A DNA stretch of 46,722 bases, from the NCBI GenBank assembly GCA_011525845.1, contig WYBP01000015.1:1-46722 (forward strand). The letters run 5' to 3'. The notes beneath the pieces were generated by a model. It did not search any database and was not told where the DNA came from. It worked only from the letters and a program-made list of their open reading frames with translations. Position numbers and translations under genes: made by a program. The DNA is from Gemmatimonadaceae bacterium (lineage in GTDB: Bacteria; Gemmatimonadota; Gemmatimonadetes; Gemmatimonadales; Gemmatimonadaceae). Shown here in pieces: positions 15,409 through 25,533 of the stretch (position 1 is the stretch's first letter; each line of letters begins with the position of its first letter).

Positions 15409-18192
15409 TCAGTCGGCCGTGGCCGATGCGAGCGTGCGGGCGACGGACTCGGTGCGGTAGGTCTCGATCACGTCGCCGACCTTGATGTCGTTGAAGTTCT
15501 CGATCCCGATGCCGCACTCGTACCCTTCCTTCACTTCCTTCACGTCGTCCTTGAAGCGGCGGAGCGACCCGATGGTGCCGTCGTAGACCTCCACGCCGTC
15601 GCGGACCACGCGCGCCTTGTGCTGGCGGTTGATGAGCCCCGACTTGACCGCGCAGCCGGCGATGACGCCGATCTTCGGCACCTTGAAGAGCTCGCGCACC
15701 TCGGCCTCGCCGACGATGACCTCCTTCATCTCCGGCCGCAGCAGTCCCTCGAGCGCGGCGCGGACGTCGGCCACCGCCTCGTAGATGATGCGGTAGAGCT
15801 TGATCTCCACGCCCTCGCGGTCCGCGGCGGCGCGCGCCTTGGTGTCCGGGCGGACGTGGAAGCCGATGATGACCGCCCCCGACGCCTTGGCGAGGAGGAT
15901 GTCGCTCTCGGTGACGGCGCCGACCGCGCGCGCGACCACCTCGACCTGCACCTCGTCGTTGCTGAGCTGCTGGAGCGCGTCGGCGAGCGCTTCCGCCGGC
16001 CCGCCCTGGTCCGCCTTGATGAGGAGCTTGAGCTGCCGCTTCTCGCCGCCGGCGGCGGTCGCCATGAAGTCCTCGAGCGAGACGGCGCCCTTGGCGGTGC
16101 GGCGGCTGCGCGCCTCGCGGTCGAGCCGCTCGCGCCGCTGCGCGATCTCGCGCGCCTCGGCCGCGTCGGCCACGGCGATGAACTGGTCCCCCGCCATCGG
16201 CACGCCGGAGAGGCCGAGCACCTGCACGGGGATCGCGGGGCCGGCGGACTCCACCGTCTTGCCGCGCTCGTCGAGCAGGGCGCGCACGCGCCCCGAGTAG
16301 AGGCCGCAGATGAAGTCGTCGCCCACGCGGAGCGTGCCGTTCTGCACGAGGATCGTCGCCACGGCGCCCTTGCCGGCGTCGAGCTGCGCTTCCACCACGG
16401 AGCCCGTGGCGCGACGGTCCGGGTTCGCCTTGAGGTCGAGGATCTCGGCCTGGAGCAGGATCTGCTCGAGGAGCGCCGGGATGCCCGTCCCCTTCTTGGC
16501 CGAGATCTCGGAGGCGAGGGTCGTGCCGCCGAAGTCCTCGAGCACCACGCCGTGCTGCAGGAGGTCCTGGCGGACCTTCATCGCATTGGCGGTGGGGAGG
16601 TCGATCTTGTTGATCGCGACGATCATCGGCACGCCGGCGTTCTTGGCGTGCGAGATGGCCTCGATGGTCTGCGGCATCACCGCGTCGTCCGCGGCGACCA
16701 CCAGCACGACGATGTCGGTGACCTGCGCGCCGCGGGCACGCATGGCGGTGAACGCCTCGTGGCCCGGGGTGTCGAGGAAGGTGATCGAGCGGTCGTCGGG
16801 GAGGGTGACGTGGTAGGCGCCGATGTGCTGCGTGATGCCGCCGGCCTCCCCCGCCACGACCGTCGCCTTGCGGAGGTAGTCGAGGAGGGAGGTCTTGCCG
16901 TGGTCCACGTGGCCCATGATGGTGACCACCGGGGGCCGCGGCTGCAGGTCCTCGGGGGCGTCCTTCACCGTCTCTTCCGTCGGCGCCGCGGCGTAGTCCT
17001 CCTCACGCACGGCGATGTAGCTGAACTCGCTCGCGATGAGCTCGATCTGGTCGAAGTCCATGCGCTGGTTGATGGTGACCATCAACCCGAGGTGCTTGAA
17101 CGCGAACGAGACGATCTGGGTCGCGGGCACCTTGAGGATCTCGGCGAGCTCGCTGACCGTGATGAACTCGTTCACGCGCACCGTCTTCTTCTCGCGCTCC
17201 GCCATCTCGGCGCGGATCGCCTCGAGCTCCTCGCGGGCGGAGTCGTCCACGCGGCCGCCACGGCGCTTGCCGGAGCCGCCCCCCATCTGGCGCATGGTGC
17301 GCGAGATGTTGGCCGACACCGCTTCCTGGTCGACGCGCTTCCCCTTGCGGCCGCGTCGCGGGCCGGACGAGGGGGCGCCGGTGCTCGCACCGCCGCCGGG
17401 GCGGCGGTCGTCGCGGCGTCCGCCGGAGAGCCCGCCACCCGGGGTGGCCGAGGCCACGGGGCGCGGCGGGAGGGGCATGCCGCTCGTGACGGGGCGCGGG
17501 CGCGGCGCGGCCGGGACCACCGGGCGCGGACGCGGACGGTCCCCGCCGGCGGAGGCCGGGCGCGGCGCGGCCGGACGGGGGGCGGCGGGCGCACTCGGGG
17601 CCGCGGCCCCACCCTCCGGGGCCTCGGCTTCGGCGCGTTCGGCCTCGGCGGCCCGCTGACGCTCGACCTCCTCGGCGCGGGCCAGCTGGACGGCGCGCGC
17701 CTCCTCGTCCGCCTTCGCCTTCGCGGCGGCGGCCTCGGCAGCGGCGGCCTTCTCCGCGGCCTCCTTCTCGGCCGCCGCGGCGGCGGCTTCCGCGGCCTCG
17801 GCGGCGGCGGCCTCGGCCTTGGCCACGTCGGCCGCCCGACGGCGGCGCGTGGTCGGCTTGCTCTCGGGCTCGGCCTCGGGTGCGGCGGCGGCCTCGGGCT
17901 CGGCCTCCTTCGCCTTCTTCGAGGGGGCCTTCTTCTTCGCGGTGGTCTTCTTGGCGGCCGTCTTGGTGGCCGCCTTCCTGGTCGCCTTCTTCTTGGCCGG
18001 GGTCTCGGCGGCGGCCTTGTCGCGCGTGCGCTTCTCGCGCTCCCAGCGCACGCGCAGGCGCGCGACGGCGTCGTCGTCCACCGCGGATTGCGGGGAACGT
18101 GCGACGACCTCCATCGACCGAAGCATGGACATCACTTCGTCGGCGGCGATGCCGAATTCCGTGGCGAGTTCGTGTACGCGAAGCTTGGTCAA
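15409..18192 (-). CDS. infB: Translation initiation factor IF-2
   Basis: IF-2 is the GTPase that brings fMet-tRNA to the 30S subunit. The 927 residues begin with an IF2_N domain (MTKLRVHELATEFGIAADEV), followed by a long low-complexity linker. This linker is Lys/Ala-rich, then Ala/Glu-rich and coiled-coil-like, then Pro/Arg-rich (about 70-300). A second IF2_N-like segment (VNEFITVSELAEILKVP) precedes the G domain: MGHVDHGKTSLLDYLR (about 425), DTPGHEAFT and NKIDLP. Domains II-IV are complete. The ATG overlaps the ylxQ stop. A very long ORF on the opposite strand here is only a GC-bias shadow. Confidence 0.98.
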   Translation of the reverse strand: MTKLRVHELATEFGIAADEVMSMLRSMEVVARSPQSAVDDDAVARLRVRWEREKRTRDKAAAETPAKKKATRKAATKTAAKKTTAKKKAPSKKAKEAEPEAAAAPEAEPESKPTTRRRRAADVAKAEAAAAEAAEAAAAAAEKEAAEKAAAAEAAAAKAKADEEARAVQLARAEEVERQRAAEAERAEAEAPEGGAAAPSAPAAPRPAAPRPASAGGDRPRPRPVVPAAPRPRPVTSGMPLPPRPVASATPGGGLSGGRRDDRRPGGGASTGAPSSGPRRGRKGKRVDQEAVSANISRTMRQMGGGSGKRRGGRVDDSAREELEAIRAEMAEREKKTVRVNEFITVSELAEILKVPATQIVSFAFKHLGLMVTINQRMDFDQIELIASEFSYIAVREEDYAAAPTEETVKDAPEDLQPRPPVVTIMGHVDHGKTSLLDYLRKATVVAGEAGGITQHIGAYHVTLPDDRSITFLDTPGHEAFTAMRARGAQVTDIVVLVVAADDAVMPQTIEAISHAKNAGVPMIVAINKIDLPTANAMKVRQDLLQHGVVLEDFGGTTLASEISAKKGTGIPALLEQILLQAEILDLKANPDRRATGSVVEAQLDAGKGAVATILVQNGTLRVGDDFICGLYSGRVRALLDERGKTVESAGPAIPVQVLGLSGVPMAGDQFIAVADAAEAREIAQRRERLDREARSRRTAKGAVSLEDFMATAAGGEKRQLKLLIKADQGGPAEALADALQQLSNDEVQVEVVARAVGAVTESDILLAKASGAVIIGFHVRPDTKARAAADREGVEIKLYRIIYEAVADVRAALEGLLRPEMKEVIVGEAEVRELFKVPKIGVIAGCAVKSGLINRQHKARVVRDGVEVYDGTIGSLRRFKDDVKEVKEGYECGIGIENFNDIKVGDVIETYRTESVARTLASATAD

Positions 18193-18542
18193 CCCTTCCT
18201 CCGTGAGCCTTTCTGCGTGGCGTCCGTCGAGTCGACGAGCGCCCGGATCCCCTTGGCCAACTGCGCATCCACGACGCCGATCACGGCCGTCGTCTCGCGC
18301 CCTGCCGCCCCACCCAGCACCGCCGCCGACGCGATCGTGATCGTCGGCACCTGCTTCGCCGCCAGGAGGCGTGTCACCTTCTCCAGGCTGTGCCGCGACG
18401 CATCCGCCGCGATCACCGCCACCCGCACCGTCCCGTTCCGCGCCGCCTCGCGCACCCGGTCCACCCCCAGCACCGCGAGCCGTCCGCGGATCCCGAGCCC
18501 GAGCAGCCCCAGCAGGCGCCGCTCGATGGCCGGGTCGAGCAC
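18189..18542 (-). CDS. ylxQ: L7Ae-like RNA-binding protein (YlxQ family)
   Basis: A small L7Ae/L30e-fold protein placed exactly between nusA and infB, where YlxQ is found in other bacteria. I chose the GTG at 18540-18542, eight bases inside the post-nusA sequence, giving 117 residues that start VLDPAIERRLLGLLGLGIRGRLAVLG. The stretch ARNGTVRVAVIAADASRHSLEKVTRLL followed by VPTIT matches the L7Ae pattern. The C terminus is basic (GSRRKG), fitting RNA binding. The usual ylxR partner is absent. Longer models run into nusA and are not credible. Confidence 0.82.
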   Translation of the reverse strand: MLDPAIERRLLGLLGLGIRGRLAVLGVDRVREAARNGTVRVAVIAADASRHSLEKVTRLLAAKQVPTITIASAAVLGGAAGRETTAVIGVVDAQLAKGIRALVDSTDATQKGSRRKG

Positions 18543-18547
18543 CTGGA

Positions 18548-19903
18548 CTACGCCTTCTCCGGCTCCCCTTGCGGGGCTCCGGCCTCGGCGGCGGGCGCCA
18601 CCTCGACGCCCTCCGCGCCCTCCTCGGTGAGCTCGTCGATGATCGCCATGATCCGGTCGGCCTCCTCCGGCGCGATCCCCGGGAGCTTGAGGAGGTCCTC
18701 CCGCTCGAGGTCGAGGATGTCGTTCAGCGTGCGCAGCCCACCCGCCTCGAGCACGGCGAGGGTGGCGGTCGCGAGCCCCTTGATCTCCGCGAGCGGCACG
18801 TCGGCGGCCTCCTCGTCGGGGAGGGGCGCGAAGAGCGGGATGTCCCCGCCCTTCTCCAGCCACTCGCGGCTCGAGTAGAGGTCGATCTTCCACCCCGTGA
18901 GCTCCGACGCCAGGCGGACGTTCTGGCCGTTGCGGCCGATGGCCAGCGAGAGCTGGTCCTCGTCCACCACCGCCTGGATCGTCTTGGTCGCGGCGTCGCT
19001 GAACACGCGGGCGACCTTGGCGGGCGCCAGCGCGAGCTTCGCGAAGCGCTCCGGGTCGGCCGACCAGGGCACGATGTCGATGCGCTCGCCGCCGAGCTCC
19101 TGCACCACGGCCTGCACGCGCGAGCCCTTGAGCCCAACGCAGGCGCCCACGGGATCGATGCTGTCGTCGCGCGAGACCACGGCGATCTTGGTGCGGCTCC
19201 CCACCTCGCGCGAGGAGGCGCGGATCTCGACGACGCCGGACTGGATCTCCGGCACCTCGAGGCGGAAGAGCGCCTGCACGAAGAGCGCGTCGGCGCGCGA
19301 GAGGATCAGGCGGGGCCCCTTGGGGGTCTCCTCGATCTTCTTGAGCACCGCACGGATCGGCTCGCCCTGCGAGTAGTTCTCGCGATGGTTCTGCTCGCGG
19401 TAGGGGATGATCGCCTCCGCCTCGCGGAACTTGTTCAGCATGAGGACGATCTTGCCCCGCTCGATCTGCTGGATCTCGCCGGAGAGGAGGTCGCCCACGC
19501 GCGAGGAGAACTCGTCGCGGATCTTGGTGCGCTCGCCCTCGCGGACGCGCTGCACGATCCGCTGCTTGGCGGCCTGCACGGCGGAACGGCCGAACTCGGC
19601 GAACTCCACCGGGATCTCCATCAGGTCGCCGAGCTGGTAGTCGGGGTCCTCGTAGCGCGCCTCCTCGAGGAGGATCTCGCCCACGGGGTCCTCGACCTCC
19701 GCCACGACCTTCTTGAGGATCACGATGCGGATCTCGCCCTTCTGGTCCTCGATCTCCACCTCCGCCTGCACGGTCGGGCCGTGCTTCTTGGCGAGGGCGG
19801 CGAGGATGCCGTCCTTGAGCAATTCCTGCAACTCCGAGCGCTCGATCTGCTTGCTGTTCGCGAGCTCTCGGATCGCGGTGAGGATCTCAGCCGAACCGGC
19901 CAT
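18548..19903 (-). CDS. nusA: Transcription termination/antitermination factor NusA
   Basis: NusA binds RNA polymerase and nascent RNA and tunes pausing, termination and antitermination. The 451 residues contain the N-terminal polymerase-binding domain (to ~125) with DGILAALAKKHG. An S1 domain (GDLLSGEIQQIERGKIVLML, about 135-200) and two KH domains follow, with DPVGACVGLKGSRVQAVVQELGGERIDI and LSLAIGRNGQNVRLASELTGW. A C-terminal helix-hairpin-helix segment (LLKLPGIAPEEADRIMAI) ends the protein. Its operon starts with rimP and a leader that carries an intrinsic terminator, which may matter for NusA feedback. Confidence 0.97.
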   Translation of the reverse strand: MAGSAEILTAIRELANSKQIERSELQELLKDGILAALAKKHGPTVQAEVEIEDQKGEIRIVILKKVVAEVEDPVGEILLEEARYEDPDYQLGDLMEIPVEFAEFGRSAVQAAKQRIVQRVREGERTKIRDEFSSRVGDLLSGEIQQIERGKIVLMLNKFREAEAIIPYREQNHRENYSQGEPIRAVLKKIEETPKGPRLILSRADALFVQALFRLEVPEIQSGVVEIRASSREVGSRTKIAVVSRDDSIDPVGACVGLKGSRVQAVVQELGGERIDIVPWSADPERFAKLALAPAKVARVFSDAATKTIQAVVDEDQLSLAIGRNGQNVRLASELTGWKIDLYSSREWLEKGGDIPLFAPLPDEEAADVPLAEIKGLATATLAVLEAGGLRTLNDILDLEREDLLKLPGIAPEEADRIMAIIDELTEEGAEGVEVAPAAEAGAPQGEPEKA

Positions 19904-19927
19904 CCCGGTCTCCTTCGAAGAGAATGC

Positions 19928-20395
19928 CTACGGTTTCCAGTGGAACGCGAGGCGGGCGTCCTTGACGTCCGCCAGCGCGATGATCTGCTCGATGCCCTTC
20001 GCGTCGCGGAGCCGGAGGCGCTCCTGCCCTGCCTCCCCCTCCACCGCGACGATCTCCAGTTCCTGCCGCCCGCCCAGCGCCGGCGCGTTCACGCTCGCCA
20101 TGCGCCCCACGAAGCGCTCCCACTCGGCCGCCTTGCGCAGCGGCCGCTCCATCCCCGGCGACGACACCTCCAGCACGTACCGCGACGGGACCAGCGACGG
20201 ATCCGCGTCGAGCCGCGCCTCGATCGCGCGCGACGCGAGCTGGCAGTCGCCGACCTTCACCTTCTCACGATCGAGCCGGTCGATCCGGACGTCCAGTACC
20301 GGCCGCCCCTTGGAGCCCCCGGACCGGAGCTCGACGAGCTCCATTCCAAGCGCTGCAAGTTCTTCAGTGATAACGGCTTCTATCTCTTGATTCAC
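19928..20395 (-). CDS. rimP: Ribosome maturation factor RimP
   Basis: RimP acts in 30S assembly. From the GTG at 20393-20395 the protein begins (M)NQEIEAVITEELAALGMELVEL and has 155 residues, the normal size. A longer model from 20491 would translate straight through the leader terminator and is rejected. Family features are VLDVRIDRLDREKVKVGDCQLASRAI in the middle and the highly conserved YVLEVSSPGMERPL. It opens the rimP-nusA-ylxQ-infB-rbfA-truB-ribF operon, with 24 bases to nusA. Confidence 0.94.
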   Translation of the reverse strand: MNQEIEAVITEELAALGMELVELRSGGSKGRPVLDVRIDRLDREKVKVGDCQLASRAIEARLDADPSLVPSRYVLEVSSPGMERPLRKAAEWERFVGRMASVNAPALGGRQELEIVAVEGEAGQERLRLRDAKGIEQIIALADVKDARLAFHWKP

Positions 20396-20431
20396 GTTTC
20401 TTCGAGGTGCCGGACGAAAGCTCCGGAGAAC

Positions 20432-20462
20432 AAAAAAGTGTGGGGAGACCTTCCCCCACACT
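20432..20462 (-). terminator. Intrinsic terminator in the rimP-nusA-infB leader
   Basis: On the minus strand AGTGTGGGG and CCCCACACT form a 9-pair stem around an 8-base loop, followed directly by a run of six T. It lies about 27 bases downstream of the expected start of the promoter at 20496-20524 and ends 37 bases before the rimP start codon. It could end residual pgeF transcription, but it also lies inside the operon leader, so it can act as an attenuator. Confidence 0.85.
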
Positions 20463-20495
20463 CCGCCAGCGGCCCGGAATGTCTCCAACAATCAA

Positions 20496-20524
20496 AGAAT
20501 AGGGGGCGCGCCCTCTCCCGTCAA
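20496..20524 (-). promoter_or_regulatory. Promoter of the rimP-nusA-infB operon
   Basis: TTGACG (20519-20524, minus) and TATTCT (20496-20501) are exactly 17 bases apart; the -10 box is identical to that of rRNA promoter P1. It is 50 bases past the pgeF stop and would initiate near 20489, upstream of the terminator at 20432-20462. Confidence 0.75.
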
Positions 20525-20573
20525 GCGGGGGCGGCGATGCGTGCACTCGTGGCGCGGCCATGGACGCCGCCCA

Positions 20574-21284
20574 TCACGCGGGTGCCACGATGCACGCCAC
20601 CTGCCGCCCCGCGTCCCCCGCCCGGTGCGAGAAGAAGATCCCGTTGTCGCACTTGGTGCACTCGCCGCTCGCGCTCCAGCGCGTCACGCCGAACTGCTTC
20701 ACCTGGTCGGCGAGGAGCGCGCGCAGGTCCACCTGCCGGGGCCGCGTGGTGCTCCACCCGGTGAGCTGCTCGTAGACGTCCGCGCCCACCTCGTAGCAGC
20801 GCCCGCAGATGGAGGGGCCGAGGTGCACCACCAGCTCGTCGGCGGGGAGGCCGCGCGCGGCGAACATCCGGATGGCCTCGGGGAGGATCCCTCCCGCCAC
20901 GCCGCGCCAGCCCGCGTGCACGGCCGCGACCGCCCCACTCGGGTGCGCGATGAAGACGGGCACGCAGTCCGCGATGCTGATCGCGGCGGCGCCGGGCCGG
21001 GTCATCACGTGGCCGTCCGCGTCGTCCACGCGCAGCCATCCGTCCCACCCGGCGCCGTGCAGGAGCACGCGCGTGCCATGCACCTGCCTGGACGAGGCGA
21101 GGCGCGGCGCGCCGAGCGGGGCGAGGGCACGGGCGAGGTCCTGCCAGCGCGCGGTGGCCGCGGCGTCCTCGCCGTGCTCCGGGATGCCGAAGGAGCCGGC
21201 CTCGCGCGTGGTGATGAAGGCGCGCACGCCGATCGCCGCGAGGGGGGCGACCTCCACGTGCGGCGGGAGCGTGGCGACCGGCAC
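20574..21284 (-). CDS. pgeF: Peptidoglycan editing factor PgeF (YfiH/YlmD, laccase-domain family)
   Basis: Members of this family were once called polyphenol oxidases; some act on purine nucleosides and E. coli PgeF keeps peptidoglycan precursors correct. I set the start at GTG 21282-21284, five bases after the murA stop, giving 236 residues. The three metal/catalytic residues are in the expected places: His69 (SSRQVHGTRV), Cys107 (ISIADCVPVFI) and His123 (AVHAGWRGVAGG). The C-terminal half has LGPSICGRCYEVG. Longer upstream models are murA in another frame. The pairing with murA supports a cell-wall role. Confidence 0.9.
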   Translation of the reverse strand: MPVATLPPHVEVAPLAAIGVRAFITTREAGSFGIPEHGEDAAATARWQDLARALAPLGAPRLASSRQVHGTRVLLHGAGWDGWLRVDDADGHVMTRPGAAAISIADCVPVFIAHPSGAVAAVHAGWRGVAGGILPEAIRMFAARGLPADELVVHLGPSICGRCYEVGADVYEQLTGWSTTRPRQVDLRALLADQVKQFGVTRWSASGECTKCDNGIFFSHRAGDAGRQVACIVAPA

Positions 21285-21289
21285 GCGCC

Positions 21290-22573
21290 CTACTCCACCC
21301 GCCGGATCGAGGCCCCGAGCGCGTTCAGCCGCTCGTCGATCCGCTCGTAGCCTCGCTCGATCTGCCCGATGTTGTTGATCGTGCTCGTCCCCTTGGCGCA
21401 GAGGGCGGCGATCAGCATCGCCATCCCGGCGCGGATGTCGGGGCTCTCCACGGTGGCGCCGCGGAGCTCGGTGGGGCCGCTCACGAGCGCGCGGTGCGGG
21501 TCGCAGAGCACGATGCGCGCGCCCATCGCGATGAGCTTGTCCACGAAGAAGAGCCGGGACTCGAACATCTTCTCGTGCATCAGGATGATCCCGTCGCACT
21601 GCGTGGCGGTGACGATCGCGATCGACATCACGTCCGCCGGGAAGGCGGGCCAGGGCTGGTCCTCGAGCTTGGGCACCGCGCCGCCCAGGTCGGAGCGGAT
21701 GCGCAGCTCCTGCTTCGCGGGCACGATGAGGTCATCGCCCCGGATCGTGGTGCTGACGCCGAGCCGTTCGAAGCCGAGCCGGATGGAGCGCAGGTGCGCG
21801 ACGCCCGCGTCGGCGATGGTGAGCTCGGAGCGGGTGACCGCGGCGAGCCCGATGAACGACCCCACCTCGATGTGGTCCGGCCCGATGCGGTGCGTGCCGC
21901 CGTGGAGCGCCCGGCCGCCGGTGATGGTCAGCACGTTGGAGCCGATGCCCTCGATCCGCGCGCCGAGGGTGACGAGCATCCGGCAGAGGTCCTGCACGTG
22001 CGGCTCGGAGGCGGCGTTGTGCAGCACGGTGGTGCCGCTCGCGCCGACGGCCGCCATCACCGCGTTCTCGGTGCCGGTGACGCTCGGCTCGTCGAGGAAG
22101 ATGTCCGCGCCCTTGAGCCCCTTGGTGCGGAAGGTGATCCGCTCGGCGAAGACATGCTCCGCCCCCAGCGCCTCGAGCGCGAGGAAGTGGGTGTCGAGCC
22201 GGCGGCGGCCGATCACGTCGCCCCCGGGGGGCGCGAGGGTGACGGACTTCGCGCGCGCGAGGAGGGGGGCCGCGAGCAGGATCGACGCCCGGATGCGCTT
22301 GCAGAGCTCCGCGTCGAGCGCGTCGCCGCGCACCTCCTTCGCGGTGATCACGAGCGTGTTGTCCGCCGTCCACTCCGCGGTGGCACCCGCCTGCCGGATG
22401 AGCTGGAGGAGGCTCTCGATGTCGCGGATGCGCGGGACGTTCTCCAGCGTCACCGGCTCGCTGGTGAGGAGCGCGGCGCAGAGGATCGGGAGCGCCGCGT
22501 TCTTGTTCCCGGTCGGGCGGATGGTGCCGGCGAGGCGGCGGCCGCCTTCGACGATGAACTTGGGCGAGGACAT
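21290..22573 (-). CDS. murA: UDP-N-acetylglucosamine 1-carboxyvinyltransferase MurA, Asp variant
   Basis: MurA transfers enolpyruvate from PEP to UDP-GlcNAc, the first committed step of peptidoglycan synthesis. The 427 residues align with the family throughout: [15 protein letters not shown] with the essential Lys near 24, [16 protein letters not shown], and the C-terminal [11 protein letters not shown]-like [15 protein letters not shown]. In the active-site loop the E. coli text PGGCAIGARPVDLH becomes [14 protein letters not shown], so the PEP- and fosfomycin-reactive Cys115 is Asp119 (codon 22217-22219). Such natural Asp variants are active and fosfomycin-insensitive in other bacteria. The divergent gap to 22624 is only 50 bases. 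Confidence 0.96.
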   Translation of the reverse strand: MSSPKFIVEGGRRLAGTIRPTGNKNAALPILCAALLTSEPVTLENVPRIRDIESLLQLIRQAGATAEWTADNTLVITAKEVRGDALDAELCKRIRASILLAAPLLARAKSVTLAPPGGDVIGRRRLDTHFLALEALGAEHVFAERITFRTKGLKGADIFLDEPSVTGTENAVMAAVGASGTTVLHNAASEPHVQDLCRMLVTLGARIEGIGSNVLTITGGRALHGGTHRIGPDHIEVGSFIGLAAVTRSELTIADAGVAHLRSIRLGFERLGVSTTIRGDDLIVPAKQELRIRSDLGGAVPKLEDQPWPAFPADVMSIAIVTATQCDGIILMHEKMFESRLFFVDKLIAMGARIVLCDPHRALVSGPTELRGATVESPDIRAGMAMLIAALCAKGTSTINNIGQIERGYERIDERLNALGASIRRVE

Positions 22574-22623
22574 GGCCGGGAATATACGCTTGACGCCATC
22601 ACGACGGCTGGAGAGGATTCGAC

Positions 22624-23184
22624 ATGCTCTTCTTCCAGCTCGCGGCCGCGGCCGACACGATCCTCGTGCGCCAGGTGCCCCTCGTCCGGACGGGGTTCGA
22701 GCAGTTCGTCTTCGTGGTCTCGGGCCTGACCTCGCTGATGGCGCTCGTCCTCGTGGTGGTCGCGATCGTGCTCCTCCTCTCGCTCCGCGCCAAGGCGGAG
22801 GAGACGCGGGGCAAGCTGGACGAGCTGCTGGCCGAGCTGCGGCCGCTCACCCGGAACGCGAACACGATGGTGGAGGACGCGAGCCGGATGGCGCGGAACG
22901 TGAACGAGGTGGTGGAGCGCTCGCGGGACACGGTGAAGTTCGCCGACGCGCGCGTGCGGCGGTCGGTCACCGCCCTCACCGACCGCGTGGACGACCTGAG
23001 CGACCTGCTCGGCCGCGTGCACACGGCCGCCGAGCGCGTGGAGACGGTGGCCACCACGACCGTCGCGGGGATCAAGTTCGGGGCGCGGGCGCTGGGGATC
23101 ACGCGGAAGAAGAAGCGCGGCAAGGTCTCGCGGAAGGTGGAGAAGGCGCTCAAGGAGCGCCCCCGGCTGCGACGGAAGGACTGA
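22624..23184 (+). CDS. DUF948-like membrane protein
   Basis: A 186-residue protein with a hydrophobic segment at about residues 28-54 ([25 protein letters not shown], read in parts). A long amphipathic, charged helical region follows, with heptad-like [18 protein letters not shown] and repeated Asn/Thr/Val spacing, as in DUF948 proteins and methyl-accepting-type coiled coils. The tail is strongly basic ([14 protein letters not shown]). Function is unknown; a membrane-anchored coiled coil is what can be seen. The next gene starts six bases after its stop. Confidence 0.75.
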   Translation: MLFFQLAAAADTILVRQVPLVRTGFEQFVFVVSGLTSLMALVLVVVAIVLLLSLRAKAEETRGKLDELLAELRPLTRNANTMVEDASRMARNVNEVVERSRDTVKFADARVRRSVTALTDRVDDLSDLLGRVHTAAERVETVATTTVAGIKFGARALGITRKKKRGKVSRKVEKALKERPRLRRKD

Positions 23185-23189
23185 CGCGG

Positions 23190-24075
23190 GTGGTCGCCGC
23201 CGCGCTCGCGGCCGTCGTCCTGCTCGCGCTCACCCCCGGCGAGGCGTGGGCCTGGTCGCCGGGGACGCACATCCTGCTCGGCGAGGCGCTGCTCAAGTCG
23301 GCCGAGGTGGTGCTCCCGGGGGCGCTCGCCTCCCTGCTCCGCGCCTTCCCGTATGACTTCCTCTACGGGTCGATCGCCGCGGACACGAGCTTCGCCAAGC
23401 GCTACGCGCGCGTGGGGCAGCACTGCCACAACTGGGAGGTGGCGACCGAGATCCTCGAGCGGGCGCGGGACGACTCGCTGCGCGCCTTCGGGTACGGCTA
23501 CCTCGCCCACCTCGCGGCGGACGTCGTGGCGCACAACCACTTCGTGCCGCACCAGCTCGCCGTCTCCTCGGGCACCTCAGGGGCCGGCCACGCCTACTGG
23601 GAGAGCCGGTTCGAGACGCACACCGGGGAGGAGTGGGCGCGGCGGGCGCGGGAGGTGATCCTGCTGGACCACGCGCGTGCGGACGAGCACCTGGACCGGA
23701 TCCTCAGCCCCACGATCTTCAGCACGCCCACCAACCGGCGGATCTTCCGCGGCATGGTGCGCGTGACCGACTCGGGCACCTGGCAGCAGATCATGCAGCT
23801 GATGTCGGAGCGGAGCCGGTGGACGCTGCGCGACGCGGCGGTGAGCGCGCACCTCGACCGCTCGTTCGACTACGTGGTGGACTTCCTCGTGCGGCGCGAC
23901 CTGAGCGTGCCGCGTGGCTTCGACCCGAGCGGGCACGACGCCCTCCGCGAGGCGAAGTCGGTGCGGAAGGCCGGGCTCGCCGCGGGCGGGGAGCGCGCCG
24001 TGCGGAAGTTCGCCGCGGAGCGCTACGGCCTCCCGCCGAGCGACCTGGCGCACACGGCCAAGCTCCCCAAGCCGC

Positions 24076-24101
<26 letters not shown>
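23190..24101 (+). CDS. Zinc-dependent phospholipase C-like secreted protein
   Basis: I chose the GTG at 23190, which gives a signal peptide VVAAALAAVVLLALTPGEAWA directly followed by mature WSPGTHILLGEALL; a GAAGGA ribosome-binding site lies at 23174-23179. The N-terminal Trp and the His residues of GTHILL, VGQHCHNWE and YGYLAHLAADVVAHNHFVPH match the zinc-ligand pattern of the bacterial zinc-dependent phospholipase C / S1-P1 nuclease-like fold. About 303 residues. Substrate is unknown. The 3' end overlaps the convergent gatB end by 26 bases, so neither can have its own terminator inside the gap. Confidence 0.78.

Positions 24102-25529
<1,428 letters not shown>

Positions 25530-25533
<4 letters not shown>

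Noticed and set aside
14692-18630. Very long plus-strand open frame (over 1300 codons) opposite infB, nusA-proximal and truB sequence.
   Set aside because: It is antisense to well-recognised genes, its translation is Arg/Gly/Leu/His-rich low complexity without motifs, and it follows from the high GC content that removes stop codons.
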